Notes under the pieces: model-generated
Database searches by the model: none
The model's input: the letters and a program-made list of their open reading frames with translations, nothing else
Told to the model about the DNA's origin: nothing
Assembly: GCA_034189135.1 (NCBI GenBank)
Contig: JAXHVO010000031.1
Span: 1-51,435 of the forward strand
Length of the DNA stretch: 51,435 nucleotides
Source: Thermodesulfobacteriota bacterium
GTDB lineage: Bacteria > Desulfobacterota > Desulfobacteria > Desulfobacterales > JAUWMJ01
Direction: 5' to 3'
Made by a program: the position numbers and the translations under genes
Shown here: piece by piece, positions 1-8,527 of the stretch
Numbering within the stretch: the stretch's first letter is position 1
How the letters are laid out: every line of letters begins with the position of its first letter

Positions 1-172
1 TTTTATCAATAATCCCTCATTCATTATCTTCATCTGATAATCGAGTGGAAACGCATAGGATAAACTTGTAACCTGAGATCCGTCTACGCCGGGACTATGG
101 ATAAAACTCTAAATAGATATCTGCAGAGCAATCTATTTAGTCAAAACCCCGCTTTGAAATTTGAAAATCTGA

Positions 173-787
173 TTAGTCTGATACATGAAATTCAGTTTCA
201 CCATGGGTTCTAATGAGTTTGCCAAAATATAGACAAAAGAGTTCATGACTGCCATCCAGATAAAGGCTTTCACGCTCATACTTTGAAAGACCTTTAAATT
301 CTCGAATGTCAATATATGGGGGTAGAACAATTGCAATATTTTTTGTTAACTCAAAAACTTTACTTAGTAGGGTGTCTGCTGGGGGACGAGTGTTTGAATT
401 TATGAACCGATATTCATGGTCAGGCCCACTTACCGCCCAATCCGGATCAATGAATGCAGCATCCACAGAAGGAAGATTGCCCAGTAAGCTTTGGTCTAAA
501 ATGTCCCCATGAATAAATGATACATGGTTTAAAAGTTCTGCTTTTTGCACATTATTCAGTGCTTGTTGCTGAATAGATTTATCTACTTCTACTGTAAATA
601 CATGCGTTGCAGTTTTTGCGAGAGACATCGTAGCAAAACCAGCTCCGGTACAGGTTTCTAAAACTTTGAGATCTTTAAAGCGTTCAGCAAAATGGGATGT
701 GAAGCGCTGATCACTGCCCATGATGTAAGTGCGTTCGTCGGCTACGAAATCGCCACCAAATTTTCTGCGGATTGCATTCAGGTCCAT
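173..787 (-). CDS. TGS1-like SAM-dependent methyltransferase
   Basis: A 204-residue class I SAM-dependent methyltransferase. Motif I is VLETCTGAGFATMSLAK (about residues 42-58). An acidic strand end (VFTVEVD) follows, which should bind the SAM ribose. The motif IV region reads FIDPDWAVSGPDHEYRF, which resembles the DPPWGGP motif of the Tgs1/RNA cap guanine-N2 methyltransferase family. The family acts on guanine exocyclic amines of RNA in eukaryotes; the bacterial substrate is not known to me, so only the chemistry is inferred. It has no operon partner: 372 bp upstream are gene-free and hold a MITE-like element. Base composition is AT-rich and the ribosome binding site is weak. The start is the ATG at 787. 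Confidence 0.75.
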   Translation of the reverse strand: MDLNAIRRKFGGDFVADERTYIMGSDQRFTSHFAERFKDLKVLETCTGAGFATMSLAKTATHVFTVEVDKSIQQQALNNVQKAELLNHVSFIHGDILDQSLLGNLPSVDAAFIDPDWAVSGPDHEYRFINSNTRPPADTLLSKVFELTKNIAIVLPPYIDIREFKGLSKYERESLYLDGSHELFCLYFGKLIRTHGETEFHVSD

Positions 788-939
788 TTATTTTTCAACC
801 GATTGGCAACATTTGATGGAGAGTATCCATACATCTTACAAAATACAGATATCACAATTTACACTTGTCAAATCGAGTAAATCTTTATTTTGATTATTGT
901 AAAAACAACTTTATCCAACGATACGTTAATATGAAAATT

Positions 940-1110
940 CACTACTGTCCCATTAAAATTGACGTAAAATGGCGCAAATGCAGCAATAACAAGGGTTTTC
1001 AGAGAATTTGAGTAGGTATCGATTTCAATTTGGACAAAATTTTGCTACTAATGATATCAGCAGGTTAGAACGTGAAAACCCTTGTTTTAGAGCTTAACGG
1101 GACACTACTG
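940..1110. mobile_element. MITE-like element with 9-bp target duplication
   Basis: A 171-bp gene-free element. Its ends are inverted: the left end carries TGTCCCATTAA and the right end, read on the minus strand, TGTCCCGTTAA. Inside is a perfect 14-bp inverted pair, AACAAGGGTTTTCA at about 989-1002 and TGAAAACCCTTGTT at about 1071-1084. The element is flanked by a perfect 9-bp direct repeat, ATGAAAATT, at 931-939 and 1111-1119, as expected for a target-site duplication. It encodes no transposase, so it would need one in trans. A 9-bp duplication fits some IS4-like families, but the parent element is not identified. Confidence 0.8.
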
Positions 1111-1159
1111 ATGAAAATTTATTCGATTTCTAAAGCCACATCCTTTGGTGCTGAATGCT

Positions 1160-1612
1160 TTACTTTGTTCCGTATTTTGAAAGCCAGAGTTCTATTTTAT
1201 CTCTGCGGCTGCTTGCCGGTTCCAGTTCCAGGTATTTTTTAAAGCCGAATGTCGCTTTCCTGGCATCAAAATAAGGGCCTGGGGAAGAAAATATGGTGGC
1301 AAGGTTGTAATACGCCTTGCTGTATTTCGGATCAATCCGGGTGACTTCGACGAATTCTAAAAGGCTTTTTTCGATCAGCCCTTTGTTGTAATAAATCACT
1401 CCCATTTTGAAATGGGCGTCAGGGTCCTTGGGATCATGTTTGAGAACTTTTTTATACTCTGCTTCCGCCTTTTCATAGGCTTTGTTCTTGTAATATACAT
1501 CCCCTGTTTTCCGGGAAAAAGAAACATCCTGGGAACATCCGCAGAAAAAAAACATTAGAATGGCTATCGTTACAAAAGTGAATGCGTGGCTTATTTTCCC
1601 CAACCTCTTCAC
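1160..1612 (-). CDS. TPR lipoprotein, TadD-like
   Basis: About 150 residues. A lipoprotein signal peptide with hydrophobic core ends in a lipobox (FFCGC), so the mature protein should be lipidated and exported. Three TPR-like helix pairs follow (for example KNKAYEKAEAEYKKVLKHDP and DAHFKMGVIYYNKG). TPR lipoproteins of this kind (TadD/pilotin-like) usually help secretin assembly in Tad systems; that role is inferred from the context. I chose the GTG at 1612 because it lies 4 nt after the stop of the CpaF gene and gives a normal signal peptide. The longer open frame upstream (to 1840) only overlaps the ATPase gene. It is the last gene of the Tad operon. Confidence 0.75.
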   Translation of the reverse strand: MKRLGKISHAFTFVTIAILMFFFCGCSQDVSFSRKTGDVYYKNKAYEKAEAEYKKVLKHDPKDPDAHFKMGVIYYNKGLIEKSLLEFVEVTRIDPKYSKAYYNLATIFSSPGPYFDARKATFGFKKYLELEPASSRRDKIELWLSKYGTK

Positions 1613-1616
1613 CTGG

Positions 1617-2714
1617 TTACTTTTTCCCACCAAACATGGTTTTGTTGAGGTTGTATCCGGCCTGTTCAATTTCATCCAAAAAACCCGGTAACAGTCCGGT
1701 GGCTTTGAGGGATCCTTCAATGCGACCGGTTGGCTTGATATTGGTCTGTTTAAAAATGAAAATGTCCTGAGTCCTGTACTCTCCTCGATCATCCAAAGGC
1801 AACACTTCGGAAATATGGGAGATTTTTCTGGACCCGTCATGGTAGCGGGAGGTCTGGACCACCAGGTGAATGGCTGAGGTCACCTGGGCACGGATCACCC
1901 GAAGCGGAAGTTCCACCCCGGAAAATAGAGACAGGGTTTCCAGACGCGACAGTGAATCAACCGGCGAGTTGGCATGGATGGTACCCATGGATCCCCCGTG
2001 GCCGGTGTTCATTGCCTGCAGAAGATCCAGGGCCTCCCCGCCCCGTATCTCACCGACAATGATTCTGTCCGGCCTTAATCGCAGCGATGATTTGAGCAGT
2101 TCTCGAATGGGGACTTCTCCCTTTCCCTTTTTATCGGGTGGCTTTGACTCAAGAGGCAAAACATGATCCTGCTGGAGCTGTAACTCGGCCGAGTCTTCAA
2201 TGGTAATAATTCGTTCTTCATTGGGGACCAGTGAAGAAATGGCGTTCAGCAATGAGGTCTTGCCCGAACCGGTCCCCCCGGAAACAATAATATTCATCTT
2301 ACCGTAAACACAGGCTTTAATAAACTCTACCGCATCCGGTGTGATGGAACCGAATGATACCAGTTTTTCCATGGTAAGGGTTTCGGCGGAAAACTTTCTT
2401 ATATCCAGGCAAAGCCCCTTACGTGCGCAAGGCGGTAGAATAGCATGGATACGAGAACCATCAGGAAGACGCGCATCCATGGTGGGGTTCTCCTCGTCGA
2501 TTCGTCTTTTGACAAATTGCGAAATGTTGTTTATGGCACTCCGTAAAGCATCTTCGGATTCAAACTTGGAATCCGAGCGCTGTAGCTTACCTGATTTTTC
2601 AATCCAGATCTCATCCGGACTGTTTACCATAATCTCGGTGACCTCAGGATCATCAAGGTACTGAATGATCGGTTTGAGAAAGCTTCTGACAGTGACTGAG
2701 AATTGATCGCTCAT
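1617..2714 (-). CDS. CpaF/TadA-family secretion ATPase (second copy)
   Basis: A 365-residue hexameric type II/IV secretion ATPase that would energise pilus or secretion assembly at the inner membrane. Walker A is [13 protein letters not shown] (about residue 144), the Walker B region is [20 protein letters not shown] (about 214), and the His-box region is [16 protein letters not shown]. It starts directly with the CpaF N-domain ([21 protein letters not shown]) and lacks the FHA domain and long linker of its paralogue at 8528-10165. Two CpaF genes in one locus are unusual and suggest either a switchable motor or a second apparatus. It follows the FHA-TPR gene with a 361-bp gap that contains a hairpin repeat and a TATAAT-like box, so it may have its own promoter. 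Confidence 0.93.
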   Translation of the reverse strand: MSDQFSVTVRSFLKPIIQYLDDPEVTEIMVNSPDEIWIEKSGKLQRSDSKFESEDALRSAINNISQFVKRRIDEENPTMDARLPDGSRIHAILPPCARKGLCLDIRKFSAETLTMEKLVSFGSITPDAVEFIKACVYGKMNIIVSGGTGSGKTSLLNAISSLVPNEERIITIEDSAELQLQQDHVLPLESKPPDKKGKGEVPIRELLKSSLRLRPDRIIVGEIRGGEALDLLQAMNTGHGGSMGTIHANSPVDSLSRLETLSLFSGVELPLRVIRAQVTSAIHLVVQTSRYHDGSRKISHISEVLPLDDRGEYRTQDIFIFKQTNIKPTGRIEGSLKATGLLPGFLDEIEQAGYNLNKTMFGGKK

Positions 2715-2719
2715 TGGGT

Positions 2720-3020
2720 TTTCCCTGGTTTTTATTATATCAAATTAAACCTGGCCATGTGACCCAGGTCAGATACAAACGGCGACGAATATTCCGAATC
2801 GTTTACGCCCTGTTACGAGTTGCGGGTTTCGAGTTACGAGTGATAGAAATGAATTCTATCTTAATTGAATATTGAATTTACCCGGATAAAATTCAATATT
2901 TTGCTCAATAATGATTGGAATAAAATATGGTATAGAATAATCAACAATATTTCATATAAAAAAACAGGACGCTGTTTGGAACCCGTAACCCGTAACTCGC
3001 AACCCGAAACGAGTGGTGTT
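2720..3020 (-). repeat. Intergenic module A: heptamer hairpin repeat plus promoter-like box
   Basis: The 361-bp gap between cpaF2 and the FHA-TPR gene contains two arms of a degenerate 7-nt tandem repeat (consensus TTRCGRG). The left arm is at 2811-2842 and the inverted right arm at about 2980-3015. An inner palindrome of about 13 bp at 2867-2905 lies between them. Near the cpaF2 end, the minus strand reads TTTGATATAATAAAAACC, a possible -10 box. The outer flanks on both sides match those of module B (8275-8515), including the sequence spanning the stop codon of the FHA-TPR gene. Confidence 0.6.
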
Positions 3021-3075
3021 TATGATGCAGCACATCACAGGGGCAATCAAAGCCGAGTCCCTTGGATTCGGATAT

Positions 3076-4683
3076 TTACTGCTCATACTTGGCAATACGT
3101 TCTTTTGCCTTTTTATGATATTCATTTGCCGGCAAACTGGTTTGGACCAGCTGTTTCCATTTTTCAATGGCCTTAGCGGGGCTCACCGATTCAAGCACAT
3201 AACCTTCCTGATACAATTTCTTTGCCCTGAGTAAAAGCCGACTATTCAAGTCTTTAGCACCACGGTGCTGCGGATTACCCCTTAATACCTTGGCGCATTC
3301 CTTACTTGCATTTAAGAAATTGCTTTGGGAGTAATACTTTTTAGCTCGCTTATAATACGTATCGGCAAAATTGGCGTATATTGTGCTGGAATAATGGGTG
3401 CTTCGTCCCCCGGCAATTTTCCGGTCAAGACGGATCACCTTTTCACAAGTGGCAAAGGATTTATTAAATTGACGGTTTTTATATTGATCCATTCCCTTGT
3501 TAAACAGTAAGCGGGTATTCTCTATGGTTTTGGCCAGTTTTGAGGCCCGTAAAGTCAAATAGCTGTTTGATGGCAAACCCAACCCTGAAACAGCATCCAG
3601 CTTCCTAATGGCCGGGTTGATTTTACCCCCAGCATAATTAGCAATCGCCTGCCTGATCAAGGTTTTTCCCTTCTCTCGGGTGATGTCCGCCTTGCTGGCC
3701 GGTTTGGAATCTCCTTTTGAGCCGGTTTTATATTTTAAAGCATCCCGGGCAAAGGTGATTTCCAGCAACGCTCTCATAAAATACACGCTGTCTTGAGGAA
3801 TTTTTACCAGCAGGTTTATTCCTTGTTGATACTGGTATTTTTGGGTAAATGACAAACCCTTTTCCAAAAGTTCGCGGTTGTTCAGCTCCTCTTTGGCTTT
3901 TGCTAATCGTTTACCGGCATCGGGGTGTTCGGGATCAAAGGCAAGTAACCGTTGATATTTTTCCGCAGCTTCTTCCCAGAGATGCTTTTCCATAAATTCA
4001 TTGGCCGCTTTAAAATAAATAGTGGCTGCCTTGTCGGCCACTTCATCTTCAGTGCTGGGAGGTTTAACCAGATACACTGCTTTATCCTGGCGCACTTTGG
4101 AGGCATCATCTCCTTCTCGGGAAATAACGGAAACAATATAGGCGATGAAAACCAGCAGGATACCCCCGATGATCCATCTTCTATTCCTCCTGATCACATT
4201 TTGAATTCTGATCATGGTTAGATAGCCTATACTTTTCTTTTCCGAAAGGGTATCTGCGATAACCAGTTCCCGGGCGTCGAGCACCTGCGTTTCAGATAGG
4301 CTTTTGACTGTTTCCCGCATTTCATTCACGTCGGATTCCCATGTGTCGTTTAACCCGCCCTTTTCTTTTTCCAGCATCTTGTCAATGTCGGACTCTTTAA
4401 TTTCCATTTCGATTTTTATGCGGCCCAGTTTAATCTCATCCCCTTGAACCAGTTCGGTATCGGTTTCAATGATCGAATCATTCACCGTCACAACCGACTC
4501 TTCGCTCAGCGCTTTAATAATAAAATTTCTTTTCCGAAAAAATAATTTGGCATGCCGGTCGGAAACCTTGTCATCTTTCAGCACAATGTCGCATTTTTTA
4601 CCGCTGCCCAAAACATATTCCTTTGATTCCAGCTGAAAATCTCTTGCATCCTGTCCTGGCTCTTTAATAATTAATTTCAACAT
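3076..4683 (-). CDS. FHA domain membrane protein with TPR-like C-terminal half
   Basis: About 535 residues. The N-terminal FHA domain (about 1-95) shows the expected strands and the conserved Ser-x-x-His (VSDRHAKL), so it should bind phosphothreonine peptides. An acidic linker follows, then one membrane helix (RRWIIGGILLVFIAYIVSVI, about residues 165-185). The C-terminal half is predicted outside the membrane and is rich in TPR-like helix pairs (NEFMEKHLWEEAAEKYQRLL, TCEKVIRL, ASKECAKVL). It could pass a cytoplasmic phosphorylation signal to periplasmic pilus parts; that is inference. I prefer the ATG at 4683, since the longer form would start at a TTG. The gene is 64 nt downstream of the other FHA gene. 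Confidence 0.85.
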   Translation of the reverse strand: MLKLIIKEPGQDARDFQLESKEYVLGSGKKCDIVLKDDKVSDRHAKLFFRKRNFIIKALSEESVVTVNDSIIETDTELVQGDEIKLGRIKIEMEIKESDIDKMLEKEKGGLNDTWESDVNEMRETVKSLSETQVLDARELVIADTLSEKKSIGYLTMIRIQNVIRRNRRWIIGGILLVFIAYIVSVISREGDDASKVRQDKAVYLVKPPSTEDEVADKAATIYFKAANEFMEKHLWEEAAEKYQRLLAFDPEHPDAGKRLAKAKEELNNRELLEKGLSFTQKYQYQQGINLLVKIPQDSVYFMRALLEITFARDALKYKTGSKGDSKPASKADITREKGKTLIRQAIANYAGGKINPAIRKLDAVSGLGLPSNSYLTLRASKLAKTIENTRLLFNKGMDQYKNRQFNKSFATCEKVIRLDRKIAGGRSTHYSSTIYANFADTYYKRAKKYYSQSNFLNASKECAKVLRGNPQHRGAKDLNSRLLLRAKKLYQEGYVLESVSPAKAIEKWKQLVQTSLPANEYHKKAKERIAKYEQ

Positions 4684-4747
4684 TTCATTATATCCCAATC
4701 ATACCTTTTTTAGTCTCCAAGAATCCTTTCGCACCTTAAAAAGCGTA

Positions 4748-6010
4748 CTACTTGGCTTCTCGAAGCGCCTGGTTTAATCTGTTGAGAATATCTTTTGCAT
4801 CAATGTGCCTCAGGTTCTTTTTATCCGGTATCAGCCGCAATATCTCTTCTAAAACTTCCTTGGTTTTAAAATAGTTTTTCAGTCTAAGAGATTTTTTATA
4901 GGCAAACATCAGGTCTTTGTATCTCGATTCCAACTCCTTTTGCGCTTTGGCAAGCTGTTTTTCGGCTTTCATTAAAAAGTCCGGCCTGGGCCTGCACTCT
5001 TCACTGAACGCAACGGCTTCCTTAAAATACTGGCATGCCAGATAAATATTGACGTCGCTCACTGTTTTTTCATTAAACAGCTCTTCGCCCATACTGAAAA
5101 GGCGTTTGCCTTCATCCTCATTGCATTTTTCCGGCGTTAAAAACTCGATACGCAGATTCCTTACCGCCCATTTTTCCTTTGCAGGGGGATTTTTAGTGTG
5201 TTTAAACACCAGTGTATTTTCTCCGTTTTTAACCAGTAGTTTTCTGGGCAGATGCAGCACCTGCTCATCGGACCAGCTTTTAATGGCCAGGGGTGCGTTG
5301 GCAATTTTGCTTCCATTTAAGATGATGCTTATTTCACCGTCATAATCCACCCCACCGACCTCATATAAGAGATCGATCCTTTCTGATTTGGCGGTAAATT
5401 TGAAAATCGCCATGTGCGGGCGTGTGGGAATAGATTTTGTATACCCATAAACATCGGGAGCCGGAAGAAAGAGCGGTTTTTTAGACAGATTTGGCGGCCC
5501 AACAATAATTTCAGGTTCGGAAAATATTTTAAGCCCCAATATGACAGCGAAAAATATGATAAAAATAATCAGACTGATTCGTACCGCCTTTCTTTGTAAA
5601 AGGGACATCACGCCCTTTCCGGCAACCTTTTTATCTTTATCCTTCGGGGTTGGAATTCCATCGGGAGCCACATCACGGTCGGCTGAATCGGTTTCCGCAT
5701 CTTTTAATTCCAAATATTCCAGCACCACTTTTCCCAGGCTGAATTCATCCCGATGTTCCAGCCGTACCTTTTCACCGATCTGAAGGGCAGCTCCATTATA
5801 ATAGGTTCCGTTGGTACTCTTAAGGTCCTGAAGATACACCCGACCCCTTTCCACTGTAATGCGGGCATGTTTTCCGGTGATGGATCGGTCATTTAATACC
5901 AGATCATTCTCAGCTGCGGTACGACCTATACTGACGATACTCTGGTCAAATGAATAGGTCTCGCCGACACTCGGCCCCTTGACGATAACGATTGAAAATC
6001 TAGCAGACAT
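4748..6010 (-). CDS. FHA domain membrane protein
   Basis: About 420 residues. The N-terminal FHA domain (about 1-95) is well conserved: IGRTAAENDLVLND, SITGKHARI and LKSTNGTYYNG, with the Gly-Arg, Ser-x-x-His and Asn-Gly residues of a functional phosphothreonine pocket. A single membrane helix follows (ISLIIFIIFFAVILGLKIF, about 155-175). After it comes a beta-rich region that could be a small ligand-binding or jelly-roll domain, then helical repeats at the C-terminus. The start at 6010 has a clear AGGAG 10 nt upstream; the longer frame to 6055 has none. It belongs to the Tad operon and is paired with the next FHA gene, with the same order of parts: FHA, membrane helix, helical repeats. Confidence 0.87.
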   Translation of the reverse strand: MSARFSIVIVKGPSVGETYSFDQSIVSIGRTAAENDLVLNDRSITGKHARITVERGRVYLQDLKSTNGTYYNGAALQIGEKVRLEHRDEFSLGKVVLEYLELKDAETDSADRDVAPDGIPTPKDKDKKVAGKGVMSLLQRKAVRISLIIFIIFFAVILGLKIFSEPEIIVGPPNLSKKPLFLPAPDVYGYTKSIPTRPHMAIFKFTAKSERIDLLYEVGGVDYDGEISIILNGSKIANAPLAIKSWSDEQVLHLPRKLLVKNGENTLVFKHTKNPPAKEKWAVRNLRIEFLTPEKCNEDEGKRLFSMGEELFNEKTVSDVNIYLACQYFKEAVAFSEECRPRPDFLMKAEKQLAKAQKELESRYKDLMFAYKKSLRLKNYFKTKEVLEEILRLIPDKKNLRHIDAKDILNRLNQALREAK

Positions 6011-6170
6011 AATTTTATGACTCCTTCCTTGGGGCTCGCACAAAAATAACTTCACATTTTAAGCGCCGATACATCCCACCTGGCAGCGTTGCGAAAGCTC
6101 GGAATATGCTTTATATTCCTGTTCTTTCGCGCCTTGCCAGCCAAGCGCCTCAACACTTAAAATTGCGAAT

Positions 6171-6542
6171 TTATTTCTGCGCGAACCCTCTGGGTATAAA
6201 GGAAATTTTATCTCCTGCAACGCAGTGGTTTTCTTTTAACGCGCCGGCACAAAGTTCCAGCACTCCGGCAGTATTTCGCGGACCAAAAGCAATGCGAAAC
6301 TGCTTCAGCGATGGTACCGTTCGGGTAACCCTGTTACCGTGGTCCATAAATACCACATCGATCGCAAACCTCATAAATAATGTATGGATCGATCGGCATG
6401 CCGGGATATACAACCCTTCGCCTTTTTTTATTTCTTTTCGCCCCAGCAGTCCCCGGGTCCTTTGATAAAATGTGGTCGCTTGCATGATCCACTGCCCGAG
6501 CTCCTTTTGGGTGGTTGTGTTTACCGCTGAAAAAACAGGCAT
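6171..6542 (-). CDS. DUF192 family protein
   Basis: 123 residues of the DUF192 family. Family signatures are TRGLLGRKEIKKGEGLYI, SIHTLFMRFAIDVVFMD and GVLELCAGALKENH. DUF192 proteins are small, often exported beta-barrel-like proteins of unknown function; this copy has no signal peptide. Its ATG overlaps the tadC stop (TGATG), so the two are translationally coupled. A GTG one codon upstream is also possible. A DUF192 gene inside a Tad operon suggests a role in pilus biogenesis, but nothing in the sequence says which. Confidence 0.85.
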   Translation of the reverse strand: MPVFSAVNTTTQKELGQWIMQATTFYQRTRGLLGRKEIKKGEGLYIPACRSIHTLFMRFAIDVVFMDHGNRVTRTVPSLKQFRIAFGPRNTAGVLELCAGALKENHCVAGDKISFIPRGFAQK

Positions 6543-7408
6543 CACATTCCTTCGGCCATGAACTTGAGCATAATCGGCACCAAAATAATGATAAAGACCG
6601 CCGGAAATATGAATAAAATCAAAGGAAACAGCATCTTAACCGGCGACTCCTGGGCCAGTTTTTCAGCCTTTTGGAACCGTTCCCGGCGACGTATTTCAGA
6701 CTGTATACGAAGAACGTCTCCAAGGGGAGTTCCCATCTTATCCGCCTGTATCAATGCAGAGGTAAACGACCTGATTTCATAAAGATCGGTACGGTCTGCC
6801 AATCCCTCGAGTGCGTCCCTTAATGAAACACCGAGGCGCAAATCCTGAAGGAATTTTTCAAACTCATCCCGCATCGGTCCGCTTTCTCCTGTCTTAACCA
6901 CCCGATCCATGGCAAGAATGAAAGTTAAGCCCGCCTCTACCGCAAGTGTCAGCAGGTCCATGTGAAACGGAAGTGAATGCGAAAGGGCTATCTTTCGTCT
7001 GTTGATCATATCGTTCAGCCAGAGGTTTGGCAGATAATAGCCGATGAGGCCAAAGATAAGAGGCGCGATGGGATGGATGTTCAGACCCATTACCAGAACA
7101 ATCCCAAAAAGGGCACCGGCGATGGCGGCAATCTGCTTGACCGCCAGAAATTCAACCTGTATGAAATGAAAAGGATTTCCTGAAAGAATCAGTTTCTGTT
7201 TATATTTCCGGTCAAGCTTTTCAATATTCAGTTTCTGGTTGAAAACGGCTAAAAATTTAATCAGCGGTCGTATCGTTCGGATCAGGGCGGTTTGGTACTG
7301 ATCTCCCCGGTAATACATCTTCTCCATTTTTTCCGGCTGCAGCCAGTAGACACCCAAAATCAATAAGGTCACAGCCGCTCCGCTGGTAATATATATGAGT
7401 AGAACCAA
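6542..7408 (-). CDS. tadC: Tad pilus inner-membrane platform protein TadC
   Basis: 288 residues with a type II secretion system F domain. There is an N-terminal membrane helix, two central helices (IAAIAGALFGIVLVMGLNI and PLIFGLIGYYLPNLWLND) and a C-terminal pair of helices (LFPLILFIFPAVFIIILVPI). The cytoplasmic part has the characteristic LPFHMDLLTLAVEAGLTF and ALIQADKMGTPLGDVLR. TadC is expected to pair with TadB as the platform on which the CpaF ATPase acts. The start appears to be TTG at 7408; an AGGGTG lying within the last codons of tadB serves as the ribosome binding site, so the two genes are coupled. Confidence 0.93.
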   Translation of the reverse strand: MVLLIYITSGAAVTLLILGVYWLQPEKMEKMYYRGDQYQTALIRTIRPLIKFLAVFNQKLNIEKLDRKYKQKLILSGNPFHFIQVEFLAVKQIAAIAGALFGIVLVMGLNIHPIAPLIFGLIGYYLPNLWLNDMINRRKIALSHSLPFHMDLLTLAVEAGLTFILAMDRVVKTGESGPMRDEFEKFLQDLRLGVSLRDALEGLADRTDLYEIRSFTSALIQADKMGTPLGDVLRIQSEIRRRERFQKAEKLAQESPVKMLFPLILFIFPAVFIIILVPIMLKFMAEGM

Positions 7409-7411
7409 GAT

Positions 7412-8272
7412 TTACACCCTTATGGTGGTAATTTTTTTAAGTATGAAAAAACCGGTGATCTGCAACCCAAGCATGACACCAATGCTGATAATACCAATGG
7501 CTGAGGTAAACATGCGCTGCATGGCCGCAGGATCCATGACATACATGATGACGCCGATTACCGTGGGCATGAGCCCGACGATAATCCCCTGGAGTTTTCC
7601 CTGGGAGGTCAGGGCGTCTGTTTTTCCTTTCAGCTTATTGCGCTCCCTGATCACGTCTGCCATGGAGTCAAAGATTTCCATAAGATTCCCGCCCATTCCA
7701 TGGACAATATTGATTGAAGTTACCAACAGGCTTAAATCTTCGCTGGGTATCCTTTTGGCAAGATTCTCCAATGCTTCTTCAATATTAACCCCCAGCCTGT
7801 TTTCCCGTATAACCAGTCCGAACTCTTGCGAAATCGGTGCCTCCATCTCACGTTCAAGTGTCTCAATGGCCTGGACCAGGTTCATTCCTGAACGAAGCGC
7901 ATTGGAAAGTACCAACAGACCGTCAACCAACTGAGCTTCAAACTGCTGGTAACGTTTTTTTCTCAAATGCGATATGAAAAATCTGGGGGTAAAAAAACCG
8001 AATACGCCGAACAAAAGACCGACAAAAAAACTTCTGGACACAACAAGGCCGACCAAAAAGAAAAACCCGGTAATCGCCATGTTCAGTAAAAATATTTTCC
8101 TGGCGTCCTGGAAAATATACATTTCGCTTAACGCCTTGGAGGCCCTGTTCATGTAAGTTTTTCCGTATCCTTCAACCCCCTCCATGAACAGCCTGGAAGC
8201 CGCCCAGATAAAAAAACTGACGGAAACAAATATAAGACAGTATATGAGTGTTTTTTGAAGCAGATAGGACAT
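7412..8272 (-). CDS. tadB: Tad pilus inner-membrane platform protein TadB
   Basis: 286 residues with a type II secretion F domain. The cytoplasmic domain has the typical FEAQLVDGLLVLSNALRSG and LVTSINIVHGMGGNLMEIFD. Membrane helices lie at the N-terminus, around residues 50-85 and at the C-terminus (two helices). It precedes tadC by 3 nt. The 255-bp gap upstream, which separates it from the FHA-CpaF gene, holds repeat module B. The ribosome binding site is poor, so expression may depend on the promoter-like sequence in that module. Confidence 0.93.
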   Translation of the reverse strand: MSYLLQKTLIYCLIFVSVSFFIWAASRLFMEGVEGYGKTYMNRASKALSEMYIFQDARKIFLLNMAITGFFFLVGLVVSRSFFVGLLFGVFGFFTPRFFISHLRKKRYQQFEAQLVDGLLVLSNALRSGMNLVQAIETLEREMEAPISQEFGLVIRENRLGVNIEEALENLAKRIPSEDLSLLVTSINIVHGMGGNLMEIFDSMADVIRERNKLKGKTDALTSQGKLQGIIVGLMPTVIGVIMYVMDPAAMQRMFTSAIGIISIGVMLGLQITGFFILKKITTIRV

Positions 8273-8274
8273 TT

Positions 8275-8515
8275 TTTTATTCTACCAAATAAAACCCGGT
8301 ACTATAAACCAGATTAAAGACAAACGGCTATACCGAATTAATTAAGCTATTTTACGAGTTACGGGTTACGAGTTTCGAGTTGTTAATCGGAAATTATCCC
8401 TTTTTTATAACCCGTACCGCGGAACACGCAACTGGTGACTTTTATGCCGGGCCCTCTTACAGGATTATTCAAGGCCGAGCCTTTTAGGCTCGAATATTTA
8501 CTCTCCATATAAATC
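8275..8515 (-). repeat. Intergenic module B: heptamer hairpin repeat, paralogue of module A
   Basis: The gap between the FHA-CpaF gene and tadB contains the same 7-nt repeat (TTACGAG, TTACGGG, TTACGAG, TTTCGAG at about 8351-8380), with a degenerate inverted arm at about 8408-8433. Outside the arms it matches module A. Both share GACAAACGGC and CCGAAT on one side, a GGTTTTATTTGG/GGTTTAATTTGA stretch near the gene start, and the sequence around ATATTTACT (8496-8504) on the other. In A that last stretch is the end of the FHA-TPR gene; in B it is non-coding. Confidence 0.6.
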
Positions 8516-8527
8516 CGATTTAGCTGT

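Noticed and set aside
1613-1840. Longer start (76 more codons) for the TPR lipoprotein
   Set aside because: The added part overlaps the CpaF gene in another frame and would bury the signal peptide, which must be N-terminal.
2811-3015. Heptamer repeats as a CRISPR array or tRNA-like genes
   Set aside because: Units are only 7 nt, directly adjacent, with no spacers, and the two arms are inverted.
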